The notes under the pieces were generated by a model that searched no databases, was not told the origin of the DNA, and was given only the letters and a program-made list of their open reading frames with translations. A stretch of 64,000 bases of DNA. Source: Anaeromyxobacter oryzae. GTDB lineage: Bacteria > Myxococcota > Myxococcia > Myxococcales > Anaeromyxobacteraceae. The DNA lies in NCBI RefSeq assembly GCF_023169945.1, contig NZ_AP025591.1, forward strand, positions 1,634,501 through 1,698,500. Direction: 5' to 3'. Positions 17,735-26,012 of this stretch are shown here, piece after piece. Position 1 is the stretch's first letter. Every line of letters begins with the position of its first letter. Both the position numbers and the translations under genes were made by a program.

Positions 17735-18368
17735 GGGTCTTTCCGCCGGGACCCGCCGCGGCCGCCCGGGAACCGCCGGGCGACTTGTAGACCGCCCGGA
17801 TGAACCCCGCGAAGTAGCTGACCGCGGACCACACCGAGAACACCAGCGAGACGTACAGGAGCCAGGTCCCGACCCGGTTCGCGTCGAGCTCGAAGGAGAA
17901 GAGCAGCGCGTCGATCGGGTAGGTGTAGTGCAACAGGAGGAACGTGATCGCGGAGACCTGGAAGGCGGTCTTGTGCTTCCCCTCCTGCCCGGCTGCGATG
18001 ACGATGCCCTCGCTCATCGCGATGGTCCGGAGCCCGGTCACGATGAACTCGCGAGCCATGACCACGATGACGACCCAGGCCGCGACCCGTCCGAGGTGGA
18101 CGAGCATCACGAGCGCCGCCATCACGATGAGCTTGTCGGCGAGCGGGTCGAGGAACTTCCCGATCACCGTGACGAGGTTCTTCCGCCTCGCCACCCAGCC
18201 GTCGAGGAAGTCCGTCGCGCCGGTGAACGCGTACACGACCGCGGCGATGAAGCTGTCGACGCGCGACTCGTAGTACGTGAACCAGAGGAAGACGGGGATG
18301 AGCGCGATGCGCGTCAGCGTGATCGCGTTCGGGAGGTTGAGCGCCTCGTGCCGGAGCGACCGGCTCAC
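17706..18368 (-). CDS. pgsA: CDP-diacylglycerol--glycerol-3-phosphate 3-phosphatidyltransferase
   Basis: A 220-residue membrane enzyme that makes phosphatidylglycerol phosphate from CDP-diacylglycerol and glycerol 3-phosphate. The CDP-alcohol phosphotransferase signature is complete: D53-xx-D56-G57-xx-A60-R61-x8-G70-xxx-D74-xxx-D78 within TDFLDGWVARRKN...GKFLDPLADK. It has several hydrophobic segments and the expected length. The GTG start overlaps the stop of the upstream TPR gene (GTGA), so the two are translationally coupled. A longer in-frame extension upstream only shadows the TPR gene. Confidence 0.93.
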   Translation of the reverse strand: MSRSLRHEALNLPNAITLTRIALIPVFLWFTYYESRVDSFIAAVVYAFTGATDFLDGWVARRKNLVTVIGKFLDPLADKLIVMAALVMLVHLGRVAAWVVIVVMAREFIVTGLRTIAMSEGIVIAAGQEGKHKTAFQVSAITFLLLHYTYPIDALLFSFELDANRVGTWLLYVSLVFSVWSAVSYFAGFIRAVYKSPGGSRAAAAGPGGKTLDTPRDPLL

Positions 18369-19672
18369 GCCGCGGCCCCGGCGGGGCCGCCCGCCGCGGC
18401 CGGATCGACGAGCGCCCGCCCCTGCCCGGTCAGCTCCACCGCGAGCGCGCCGTCCCCGGCGTCGTCGAGGAGCGTCGCGAGGCGGGGCGTGAGCGCGCCC
18501 GTCCAGCCGACGAGCGCCCGGAGCGGCACCCGGAGCGGCGCGTCGGGCGTGACGTCGAGCGCGACAGGCTCGCCGGCCGTGACGAGGAGGAAGCGACCGC
18601 GCCCGCGCAGGAGCACGAGGTCCAGCTCGGCGCCGCTCGCGGACGCGACGCGCCCGTTCTCCCACACGACCCCGTCCTCGAAGCCGAAGAGCGCCTCCTC
18701 GCGGAGGTACGCCGGCTCGGCGCCGAGGTCGAGCGCGGTGAAGCGGCGGCCGTCGGCGCGGAAGAGGAGCGTCCCCTCCCCGCTCGCACGATGCATCCGC
18801 GTGGCGCCGTCGCCGAAGGGCTGATCCGTCGCGCGGCCGCGGAAACGCTTCCGCTCGAGCGTCACGGAGACCCGCCCGCGCGTGGCGAAGAGGCCGTCGA
18901 GGCGCACGCGGACCTCGCCGCGGACGGGGACGGAGAGGACTCCCGCGGCGACGCCGGGACGCTCCGCCACGGGCACGAGGCGGGCCGCGGCGTACGCCCC
19001 GAGCGCACCGTCGGGGCCCGCCGGAGTCGGCTCGGCCGGCGCCGCGACCGGCCGGATCGCCGGCACGCTGGCCGGGACCGGCGTGCGGATGGGCTCGGGC
19101 ACGGGCGGCGGCTCCTCCTCCGCCTGCGCCTCCGCCGCGACCGGCGGCTCGGGCGGCGTCTGCGACGCCTGCGCCCCCGGCGCCGGGCGGGCGCCGGAGA
19201 GGATCTCGTCGCAGCGCGCGACCATCTGCTCCGAGCCGGACCGGACGAACCACTCGCGCGCCTTCGCGGCGTTCCCGGCCTCGAGGAGCGCGAGGCCGAG
19301 GTAGCCCATCGCCTTCTTGTGCTCGGGGTTGAGATCCAGCGCGATCTCGAGCTGGCGCGTGGCCTCGGGGTACTGCTTCGCCTTGAGGAACGCGAGGCCG
19401 AGGTTCACGCGCGCGGCGGGCTCGACCGGGTTCTCGTCGACGAGCCGCTGCCACGCGATCGTCGCGTCCTCGTACTCACCGAGCCGGTAGAACGCCTGCC
19501 CGAGGAGGCCGAGGACCTTCGCGTCCTTGGGCCGGAGCTCGAGCGCCTTCTCGAGCGAGGCGCGGGCCGCGTCCGCGTCGCCGCGGGCGAGGAGATCGGA
19601 CCCCCGGTTCAGGTGGAACAGGAACTCCTCGTCGAGTCCCTCGACCTCGTCGCCGCCCCCGAGCCTGGCCAC
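18365..19672 (-). CDS. TPR protein with C-terminal AIM24-like domain
   Basis: A 435-residue protein. Residues about 18-165 form TPR helices (LNRGSDLLARGDADAARASL, LGLLGQAFYRLGEYEDATIA, LGLAFLKAKQYPEATRQLEI, MGYLGLALLEAGNAAKAREW). A Pro/Ala/Glu-rich linker (about 170-225) leads to a beta-rich domain resembling AIM24 (VSVTLERKRFRGRATD, FRADGRRFTALDLGAEPAYL, VLLRGRGRFLLVTAGEPVAL). AIM24-type folds form oligomeric trimers in the family; their bacterial role is unclear. The gene starts 3 bp after the lytic transglycosylase and overlaps pgsA, suggesting an envelope-related job. Confidence 0.8.
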   Translation of the reverse strand: MARLGGGDEVEGLDEEFLFHLNRGSDLLARGDADAARASLEKALELRPKDAKVLGLLGQAFYRLGEYEDATIAWQRLVDENPVEPAARVNLGLAFLKAKQYPEATRQLEIALDLNPEHKKAMGYLGLALLEAGNAAKAREWFVRSGSEQMVARCDEILSGARPAPGAQASQTPPEPPVAAEAQAEEEPPPVPEPIRTPVPASVPAIRPVAAPAEPTPAGPDGALGAYAAARLVPVAERPGVAAGVLSVPVRGEVRVRLDGLFATRGRVSVTLERKRFRGRATDQPFGDGATRMHRASGEGTLLFRADGRRFTALDLGAEPAYLREEALFGFEDGVVWENGRVASASGAELDLVLLRGRGRFLLVTAGEPVALDVTPDAPLRVPLRALVGWTGALTPRLATLLDDAGDGALAVELTGQGRALVDPAAAGGPAGAAA

Positions 19673-19675
19673 CGA

Positions 19676-20302
19676 TCACCGCCCTGCCTTGTAGGCTTCG
19701 TACAGCGCCACGACCTTGCGGACGTACTCGCGCGTCTCCGGGATGTCCGGGACCTCGCCGCCCGCGCGACGCACCGCGTCGGGACCCGCATTGTACGCCG
19801 CGAGGGTCCGCACGAGATCGCCGTCGTACATGTTCGCGAGGATTCGCAGGTACCGCGCGCCGCCCTCGATGTTCTGCGCGGGCTCGTACGCGTCGGCGAC
19901 GTACATGTCCTTCGCGGTGCCGGGCATCAGCTGCATGAGGCCGACCGCGCCCTTCTCGGAGACGGCGCGGTGGTCGAAGTTCGACTCGACCGCCATCACC
20001 GCGAGCAGGAGCGCCTCCGGGATCCGGTACTTGGCCGCGGCGGCGCGGATGTGCTCGACGTAACGGTCCTGGGCGCCCGCGCGGGGCAGCGGCAGGGCAC
20101 GCGCCTGCGCCGTCGCCCGGTACACGCCGCCGGCGGTCGCCTTCTTCCCGAGCTTGCGATAGCGGGCGTCGGTCGGCGCGTTGGAGAAGTGCATCACCCC
20201 GTCGTCGTCGACGTAGCTGTACAGCTCGCCGGCGCGCGCGGCCCGGGCCGAGACGAGCAGCCCGGCGACGACGAGCGTGAGGAGGGCGCGGGGGGCGAAC
20301 AT
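19676..20302 (-). CDS. Exported lytic transglycosylase with DUF4124-like N-terminus
   Basis: A 208-residue periplasmic muramidase-like enzyme. The signal peptide (LLTLVVAGLLVSARAARA) is followed by a DUF4124-like segment (ELYSYVDDDGVMHFSNAPTD) and an SLT domain: catalytic Glu106 in MAVESNFDHRAVSEKGAVGL, then MQLMPGTAKDM, GARYLRILANMYDGD and TLAAYNAGPDAV. The family cleaves the MurNAc-GlcNAc bond of peptidoglycan, leaving anhydro-MurNAc. It is the first gene of a three-gene operon with the TPR-AIM24 gene and pgsA. A plausible minus-strand promoter (TTGTCC, 18 bp, TAACTT) lies at 20311-20340, just upstream. Confidence 0.9.
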   Translation of the reverse strand: MFAPRALLTLVVAGLLVSARAARAGELYSYVDDDGVMHFSNAPTDARYRKLGKKATAGGVYRATAQARALPLPRAGAQDRYVEHIRAAAAKYRIPEALLLAVMAVESNFDHRAVSEKGAVGLMQLMPGTAKDMYVADAYEPAQNIEGGARYLRILANMYDGDLVRTLAAYNAGPDAVRRAGGEVPDIPETREYVRKVVALYEAYKAGR

Positions 20303-20376
20303 ACGATGGAAAAAGTTACCAAGAGCACGGTCGGCCGGACAACTTTATTCCCGGTCCGTATGCTACATGGACACCC

Positions 20377-21984
20377 ATGAGTCCTCTCTCCGCGCGCGAG
20401 CACGTGGACTTTTTGGTCCTCGGTGGCGGGATCGCCGGGCTGACGTTCGCCCTCGAGGCGGCCGACCACGGGTCGGTGCTGGTCCTCACCAAGCGGCAGC
20501 GGTCGGAGGGCTCGACCCAGTACGCGCAGGGCGGCATCGCCGGCGTGCTCGGCCCCGACGACCAGTTCGAGCTGCACGTCCAGGACACGCTCGTCGCCGG
20601 CGCGGGGCTCTGCAAGCGCGAGGCGGTCGAGGTCACGGTCCGCGAGGGCCCGGACCGGATCCGCTGGCTCCTCTCGCTCGGGGTCGAGTTCGACCGGGAG
20701 GGCGGCGACCACCTCCACCTCACCCGCGAGGGCGGCCACTCCCGCCGCCGCATCGCGCACGCGAAGGACACCACCGGGCGCGAGATCGAGCGCGCCCTCC
20801 TCGCCGCCTGCGACGCGCGCGGCATCCGGGTCATCGAGGACCAGATCGCCATCGACGTCGTGACGAGCAGCAAGGTCGGCCTCGGCGGGCCGAACCGCGC
20901 GCTCGGCGCCTACGTCCTCGACCGCGCCTCGGGCCAGGTGAGCGCCGTGTCCGCCGGCGTGACGGTCCTCGCCACCGGCGGCGCGGGCAAGGTGTACCTG
21001 TACACGTCGAACCCGGACGTCGCGACCGGCGACGGCGTCGCGATGGCGTACCGCGCGGGCGCGGCGGTCGCGAACATGGAGTTCTTCCAGTTCCACCCGA
21101 CCTGCCTCTTCCACCCGCAGGCGAAGAGCTTCCTCATCAGCGAGGCGCTCCGCGGGGAAGGCGGCATCCTCCGGAACGCCGCGGGCGAGGCGTTCATGAT
21201 CCGCTACGACCCGCGGAAGGAGCTCGCACCGCGCGACATCGTGGCCCGCTCCATCGACGCGGAGACGAAGCGGCGCGGCGACGACTGTGCGTTCCTCGAC
21301 ATGACGCACCTGCCGAAGAGCTTCCTCATCGAGCACTTCCCGAACATCTACGCGACCTGCAAGGAGTTCGGGATCGACATGGCGGTGCAGCCGATCCCGG
21401 TGGTCCCGGCCGCGCACTACCAGTGCGGCGGCGTCGTCGTCGACCTCATGGGCCGGACGACCATCCCGCGCCTGTACGCGCTCGGCGAGGCCTCCTGCAC
21501 CGGCCTCCACGGCGCGAACCGGCTCGCCTCGAACTCCCTCCTCGAGGGCGTCGTCTTCGCGCGGCGCGCCGCGCTCTCCGCGATCGACGAGGTGTCGGCC
21601 GCGAGCGGCCCGCCGTCGCCGTTCCCGGACTGGAACCCGGGCGACGCGCTGGCGCCGGAGGAGGGCGTCGTCGTCGCGCACAACTGGGACGAGGTCCGGC
21701 GCCTGATGTGGAACTACGTCGGCATCGTCCGGACGCAGAAGCGCCTCGAGCGGGCGCGCACGCGCCTCGCGGTGCTGCGGTCGGAGATCCGCGAGTACTA
21801 CTGGCAGTACCGGGTCGCGCCCGATCTCATCGAGCTCCGGAACCTCGCCGACGTCGCGATGCTCATCGTCGAGTGCGCGCGCCAGCGGAAGGAGTCCCGC
21901 GGGCTGCACTACATCCTCGACTACCCGAAGTCGGACGATCGGTGGCTGCGGGACACCGTGATCACCCGCGGCGATCTGGAGTGA
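20377..21984 (+). CDS. nadB: L-aspartate oxidase
   Basis: A 535-residue flavoenzyme that oxidises L-aspartate to iminoaspartate, the first step of de novo NAD synthesis. It has the FAD-binding VDFLVLGGGIAGLTFALEAA at the N-terminus, GSTQYAQGGIAGVLGPDD, the substrate-site motif MEFFQFHPTCLFHP with SEALRGEGGILRN, HYQCGGVVVDLMGRTTIPRL, and ASCTGLHGANRLASNSLLEG, all typical of NadB rather than of succinate dehydrogenase. The C-terminal helical domain is present (EIREYYWQYRV). It is transcribed divergently from the lytic transglycosylase operon across 74 bp. nadA and nadC are not in the window. Confidence 0.96.
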   Translation: MSPLSAREHVDFLVLGGGIAGLTFALEAADHGSVLVLTKRQRSEGSTQYAQGGIAGVLGPDDQFELHVQDTLVAGAGLCKREAVEVTVREGPDRIRWLLSLGVEFDREGGDHLHLTREGGHSRRRIAHAKDTTGREIERALLAACDARGIRVIEDQIAIDVVTSSKVGLGGPNRALGAYVLDRASGQVSAVSAGVTVLATGGAGKVYLYTSNPDVATGDGVAMAYRAGAAVANMEFFQFHPTCLFHPQAKSFLISEALRGEGGILRNAAGEAFMIRYDPRKELAPRDIVARSIDAETKRRGDDCAFLDMTHLPKSFLIEHFPNIYATCKEFGIDMAVQPIPVVPAAHYQCGGVVVDLMGRTTIPRLYALGEASCTGLHGANRLASNSLLEGVVFARRAALSAIDEVSAASGPPSPFPDWNPGDALAPEEGVVVAHNWDEVRRLMWNYVGIVRTQKRLERARTRLAVLRSEIREYYWQYRVAPDLIELRNLADVAMLIVECARQRKESRGLHYILDYPKSDDRWLRDTVITRGDLE

Positions 21985-22015
21985 CGAGGGGCACCGCCGT
22001 CCCGGCGACCCGCCG

Positions 22016-22663
22016 CTAAGGCGCCGGCGCGGCCGGCGCGGGATGCTCCACGCCGTCCACCTCGGCGAAGTCGAGCGGGATCTTCCCGAGCGCGCTCGAG
22101 ATCCGGAGCTCGAAGGCGCGCCCCGCGAGCGCGCCGCCCGGTGCCTTCGGGAAGTGCACCAGGTAGACGACGTCGAACGGCCCCACGAAGGGGAACAGCC
22201 CGCGCACCGTCGCGTCGGGCTCGACGCCTTCCACGTGCACCGGGAGGAGCTCGGCGCCGTCCACGTGGAGCGCGACGCGCCAGACGCTGCTCGCGGCGTC
22301 GAGGTCGTTCACCTTGGAGTCCGCCGTGTAGAACGAGAGGAGGAACTGCTCCTCGCTCGCGGCGCTCGCGCGCTCGGCGGCGAGCCGGCGGTCGAGCTCC
22401 TCCGGGGTCCAGTCGAGCCACTCCGCCAGCCTTCGCGCCCGGGCCTCGCGCTCGGCCGGGCCGAGGTAGGTCGCCGTCGCGGTCGCCCGGTGGACCAGGC
22501 CGTCGTAGAGCATGAACCGCCGCGTCGCGGCGAAGCGGGCCGCGCCCCACTCGCCCTCCGTGGTGGCGGGGACGGGCTGGCGCGGGTGGAGCGCCGAGCA
22601 GCCGGCCAGCGCCGTCGCCGCCGCGAGGGCGAGGACCGCCGCGACGCGCCGGGCGCGCCTCAC
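22016..22663 (-). CDS. Lipoprotein of unknown function
   Basis: A 215-residue lipoprotein: the GTG start at 22663 overlaps the pyrE stop, and the signal RRVAAVLALAAATALAGC ends in a lipobox (LAGC). The mature part contains FMLYDGLVHRATATATYLGP, an Arg/Glu-rich helix, and a beta-rich second half with VWRVALHVDGAELLPVHVEG and VYLVHFPKAPGG. No family was recognised. It is the last gene of the bactofilin-ParB-pyrE run and converges with nadB across about 31 bp. Confidence 0.75.
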   Translation of the reverse strand: MRRARRVAAVLALAAATALAGCSALHPRQPVPATTEGEWGAARFAATRRFMLYDGLVHRATATATYLGPAEREARARRLAEWLDWTPEELDRRLAAERASAASEEQFLLSFYTADSKVNDLDAASSVWRVALHVDGAELLPVHVEGVEPDATVRGLFPFVGPFDVVYLVHFPKAPGGALAGRAFELRISSALGKIPLDFAEVDGVEHPAPAAPAP

Positions 22664-23220
22664 GGGATGAAGTCCTTCCGGGTGAAGAGCGCCTGGAGCG
22701 GCACGCCCTGCGCCTCGATCGCCTCGCGGCCGCCCTCGAGGCGGTCCACGAGGGCGAGGCACGCGACCGGCTCGAGCTTCTCGGCGCGGCACCGCTCGAT
22801 GGCCTTGAGCGCGCTCCCGCCCGTCGTCACCACGTCCTCGATCACGACGACGCGCGAGCCGTCCGGGATCGTCTTCCGCCCCTCGATCCACTGTCCGGTG
22901 CCGTGCCCCTTCGGCTCCTTGCGGACGATGAAGGCGTCGACCGGCGCCCCCTCCAGGAAGCTCGTCAGCGCGACCGCGCTCGCGATGGGGTCCGCGCCGA
23001 GCGTGAGGCCGCCGACGCCGCGGACGAGCGGCTGGATCGCGCGGACCCGGTCGAACAGGAGGCGCCCGACGAGGACGTGGCCCTCGGCGGTGAGCGCCGT
23101 CCGCTTGCAGTCGACGTAGAAGTCGCTCTCCTTGCCCGAGGCGAGGATCACCTTGCGCCGCTCGAACGAGAGCGTGCGGAGCAGCTCCAGCAGGCGCGCG
23201 CGGTCCGTCTCGATGCTCAT
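22660..23220 (-). CDS. pyrE: Orotate phosphoribosyltransferase
   Basis: A 186-residue enzyme that makes orotidine 5'-phosphate from orotate and PRPP. It carries the PRPP-binding motif VVVIEDVVTTGGSALKAIE and the family N-terminal block RKVILASGKESDFYVDCKRT, with the flexible-loop region FIVRKEPKGHGTGQWIEG. The length is normal. Its start overlaps the stop of the upstream ParB-domain gene (ATGA) and its stop overlaps the downstream lipoprotein start, so it sits inside a translationally coupled string. Finding pyrimidine biosynthesis between cytoskeletal/segregation-type genes is unusual. Confidence 0.95.
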   Translation of the reverse strand: MSIETDRARLLELLRTLSFERRKVILASGKESDFYVDCKRTALTAEGHVLVGRLLFDRVRAIQPLVRGVGGLTLGADPIASAVALTSFLEGAPVDAFIVRKEPKGHGTGQWIEGRKTIPDGSRVVVIEDVVTTGGSALKAIERCRAEKLEPVACLALVDRLEGGREAIEAQGVPLQALFTRKDFIP

Positions 23221-24011
23221 GGATCTTCTCCCTCGCCCTCGAGGTGCGGGAGGAGGCCCGCGATCCAGCGGACCTGCTCCAGGATCGTGCGGCGGCCGCC
23301 GGCGGGCAGCTCCCGCCAGGCGTCGAGCGCCACCGCGAGATCCGTGCTCACCTCGTACAGCCGCGCGGCGAGATCGTCCACGAGCTCCTCGGGGGTGACC
23401 TCCACCTCGGCGCCTCCCGCGGCGGCGGGCCGCGGGGCGTCCTCCGCCTCCGCGGCGGCGCGGACCGCCAGGTCCTCCGCGTCCGGCGTCGCGGCGGGCG
23501 CGTCCGCGGCGGGGGCGCCGCCCAGGAACTCGAAGAACCGCTCTCGCAGCTCCGGCTCGATGGGCGCCCGGACGAGCGCCTCGTCGAGGAGCTCGTCGGC
23601 CCAGGGCGCGGCGCCGCTCTCCTGGAGCCGCTCGCGGAGCCGCCAGAGCGCGTCGCGGTCGAGCGGCTCGGTGAGCAGCGCGTGGCCGAGCGCGAGGCCC
23701 CAGGCGTCGTCGTCGTCGAGGGCGCGGTGGACGCGGGCGAGCACGCGCTCGCGCATGAGCATCCGGAGCGCGGCGATGCGCCGGAAGCCCGCGACGACCT
23801 GGTAGCGGGGAGCCTCGGCGGGCGCGCCGGGGACGAGGCGCAGCTCGACCGGCGCGAGCTGGCCGAGGCGGCCGATCGACGCGGCGAGCGCGGAGACGTC
23901 CTCCTCCTCGCGCAGCCGGAAGGTGACGTCGTCCGCGACCGCGGACAGCGGCACGAACTCGACGGCGCCCGTCGCATGGGCGGGCGCCGTGGTGCGGGGC
24001 TCGAGCTCCAC
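23217..24011 (-). CDS. ParB/Srx-domain protein, PadC-like
   Basis: A 264-residue protein. The N-terminal ParB-like region reads VEFVPLSAVADDVTFRLREE, VSALAASIGRLGQLAPVELR and YQVVAGFRRIAALRMLMRER, the last matching the GxRRxxA nucleotide-binding block of ParB-type CTPases. A helical part (LGHALLTEPLDRDALWRLRE) and an Ala/Pro/Glu-rich acidic C-terminus follow. A ParB-type helix-turn-helix DNA-binding domain is not evident. It lies directly downstream of two bactofilins, as padC does in the Myxococcus bacNOP-padC cluster (from memory), where PadC binds the bactofilin scaffold and ParA. A similar adaptor role is inferred here. Confidence 0.75.
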   Translation of the reverse strand: MELEPRTTAPAHATGAVEFVPLSAVADDVTFRLREEEDVSALAASIGRLGQLAPVELRLVPGAPAEAPRYQVVAGFRRIAALRMLMRERVLARVHRALDDDDAWGLALGHALLTEPLDRDALWRLRERLQESGAAPWADELLDEALVRAPIEPELRERFFEFLGGAPAADAPAATPDAEDLAVRAAAEAEDAPRPAAAGGAEVEVTPEELVDDLAARLYEVSTDLAVALDAWRELPAGGRRTILEQVRWIAGLLPHLEGEGEDP

Positions 24012-24068
24012 GTGGCCTCCGCTCGGAGAAGGACGGCGCGGGGCCCGCCGAGCGGGCCCCGGCGCCGG

Positions 24069-24611
24069 CTACTTCCGCTTGACGATGACCTTGCGCTTCA
24101 CGGCGCCCATCGCGACCGGGGCGGGCGGCGCGGGCGGCTTCGCCACCGCGGGCGCGGCCAGCTTCTCCTCGAGCTTCTTCGGCTCGGGGACGGCGGACGG
24201 CCGCGGCTGCGGGCGGAGCCCGGGGCGCGCGGGGGGCGCGACGCGGGCGGCGACCGGGCGGACCGGACGCTCGGCGTCGACCTCGACCTCGCCCATGTCG
24301 ATCCGGCCGCGGAAGCTCGCGCCGTCGACGATGATCACGCGGGGGGCGTTGATGTCGCCCACCATCCGGCCTTCCTTCGTGATCTCGACCGACTCGGTCG
24401 CGGTGACGTTGCCGACCACCGCCCCCGCGATGACGCAGTTCTTGACCTGGACCTCGGCCTTCACGATGCCGGTGGGCTCGACCACCAGGGTCTTCGTGAG
24501 GGTGAGCGTCCCCTCGACGCGGCCGCGGACCGTGAGGTCCTCGTCGCCGTTGAGGGAGCCGCTGATGAGGATGGATTCGCCGATGATGGTGCTGCCGTCA
24601 GAGGTGGCCAC
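24069..24611 (-). CDS. Bactofilin with Pro/Ala-rich tail
   Basis: A 180-residue polymer-forming cytoskeletal protein. The bactofilin beta-helix core spans about residues 5-105, with hexad-like turns TIIGESILISGSLNGDEDLT, VRGRVEGTLTLTKTLVVEPT, VIAGAVVGNVTATESVEITK and MVGDINAPRVIIVDGASFRG. A tail rich in Pro, Ala and Arg ends in a basic KRKVIVKRK motif. Tails of this kind are where partner proteins bind in some bactofilins. It follows the other bactofilin after 3 bp. Confidence 0.93.
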   Translation of the reverse strand: MATSDGSTIIGESILISGSLNGDEDLTVRGRVEGTLTLTKTLVVEPTGIVKAEVQVKNCVIAGAVVGNVTATESVEITKEGRMVGDINAPRVIIVDGASFRGRIDMGEVEVDAERPVRPVAARVAPPARPGLRPQPRPSAVPEPKKLEEKLAAPAVAKPPAPPAPVAMGAVKRKVIVKRK

Positions 24612-24614
24612 GGG

Positions 24615-24983
24615 TCACTTTCCCTTCGTATCCTTGACGTCCATGTCGACGTTGCCCTTGAAGAGCGCGCCGTCGGCGATGAGGATGCGCGGGGCGCGGA
24701 TGTCGCCCACGACCTTGCAGTCCGCCTTCAGCTCCACCTTGTCGCTCGCGACGATGTTGCCGGTCACCTGACCGGAGACCTCGACGTTCGCGGTCTCGAT
24801 GTCGGCCTCGATGACGCCGGAGTTCTCCACGTAGAGGCTCTCGCGGAGGCTGATGCGGCCCTTGACGGTGCCCTGGATCACCAGGTCCTCGTCGCCCGAG
24901 ATCTCGCCGTCGATGACGATCGAGCTGCCGATGACCGTGTGAGCGCCGGCGCGCGGCGCCGGGACCTTCTCGATGCCAGCCAT
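24615..24983 (-). CDS. Bactofilin, short form
   Basis: A 122-residue bactofilin, almost only the beta-helix core: TVIGSSIVIDGEISGDEDLV, GTVKGRISLRESLYVENSGV, IEADIETANVEVSGQVTGNI and KVVGDIRAPRILIADGALFK, with a short Lys/Asp-rich end. Bactofilins self-assemble into filaments without nucleotide. It is the first gene of the run bactofilin, bactofilin, ParB-domain, pyrE, lipoprotein, which together span under 3 kb on one strand. Confidence 0.93.
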   Translation of the reverse strand: MAGIEKVPAPRAGAHTVIGSSIVIDGEISGDEDLVIQGTVKGRISLRESLYVENSGVIEADIETANVEVSGQVTGNIVASDKVELKADCKVVGDIRAPRILIADGALFKGNVDMDVKDTKGK

Positions 24984-25129
24984 TTCGCTTCTTCCTCCGG
25001 GAGGACCGCGATGGGCCGCGCGTACGCCGCGCGGAGTGAAAGACCGGGGCAGGATAGAAGGCCCCTCCCGGAGGCGTCAACAGGGTGTTCTGCGTACAGG
25101 CGCGTGGCGGGCGCCGCGATGGGCCGCCG

Positions 25130-26002
25130 TCACGGGCCGCTGCGGGTCGTCAGCCAGGCGATCGCCTCGGAGATCGGCTTCTCGCGCTCGACCTCGTTGA
25201 AGATCTCGTGTCGGAAGCCGTCGTACACGACGATCCGCTTGTCGGCGGCGCTCGCCGCGTCGACGAACGCCCGCGCCGCGGTCACGTCGGCGATCCGGTC
25301 CGCCCCGCCCGCGAGCACGAGCAGCGGCGGCTTCCACTCGCCGGCGCGCCGGAGCACCTCGATCTGCGCCCGCGACGACTCGTCGAACCACCGCGGGGTC
25401 GTGGCGCGCCCGTAGAGCGGGTCGCGCTCGGTCCAGCGGCGGAGCTCCGGGTCCGAGGTGAGGTCCGCGGGGTCGAGGTTCGTCGAGAGCGGCAGCCACG
25501 GGATGGCGCGACCGAGGACCCGCGCGCCGATCAGCTTCGCGGCGGGCGGCTTGGTCGCGAGCCGGAAGTACGGCGACGAGAACACGAAGCCGGAGACGTG
25601 GCGGCCGCGGGTGAGCCCCCAGAGTGCGGTCACGAGCGCGCCCATGCTGTGCGCGATCACGAAGAGCCGCTCGCCGGCGACGCCGTCCTGCGAGAGCTTC
25701 GCCACGAACGCGTCGAGGTCCGCGAGGTAGTCCGAGAACGCGTCGACGTGCCACCGGCGGCCGTCGGACTGCCCGTGGCCGCGGAGGTCCACCAGCGCGG
25801 CCTGGAAGCCGGCCTTCACGAGCGCGGAGGTGAGCGCGGGGTAGCGTCCCGAGTGATCGCCGCCGCCATGGATCACCGCCACCGTGGCGCGTGCCTTCGG
25901 CGGCGTGTAGCGCTGCCAGTACAGCCGGAGGTGGTCGGCGGAGTTGAGGAAGCCCTCGTCGTGCCTCGCCTCGGCGTCGGACGGATAGGACGGGACGGGC
26001 AT
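25130..26002 (-). CDS. Alpha/beta hydrolase, monoacylglycerol-lipase-like
   Basis: A 290-residue serine hydrolase. The ATG at 26002 opens MPVPSYPSDAEARHDEGFLN and sits 10 bp after the TPR gene. It has the oxyanion-loop VAVIHGGGDHSGRYPALTSA, the nucleophile elbow IAHSMGALVTALWG (GxSxG written as AHSMG), Asp in LVLAGGADRIAD, and His in YDGFRHEIFNEVEREK, the order and spacing of monoacylglycerol-lipase or lysophospholipase-type enzymes. No signal peptide, so probably cytoplasmic. The substrate is likely a lipid ester. Confidence 0.9.
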   Translation of the reverse strand: MPVPSYPSDAEARHDEGFLNSADHLRLYWQRYTPPKARATVAVIHGGGDHSGRYPALTSALVKAGFQAALVDLRGHGQSDGRRWHVDAFSDYLADLDAFVAKLSQDGVAGERLFVIAHSMGALVTALWGLTRGRHVSGFVFSSPYFRLATKPPAAKLIGARVLGRAIPWLPLSTNLDPADLTSDPELRRWTERDPLYGRATTPRWFDESSRAQIEVLRRAGEWKPPLLVLAGGADRIADVTAARAFVDAASAADKRIVVYDGFRHEIFNEVEREKPISEAIAWLTTRSGP

Positions 26003-26012
26003 CGGGCGGACG

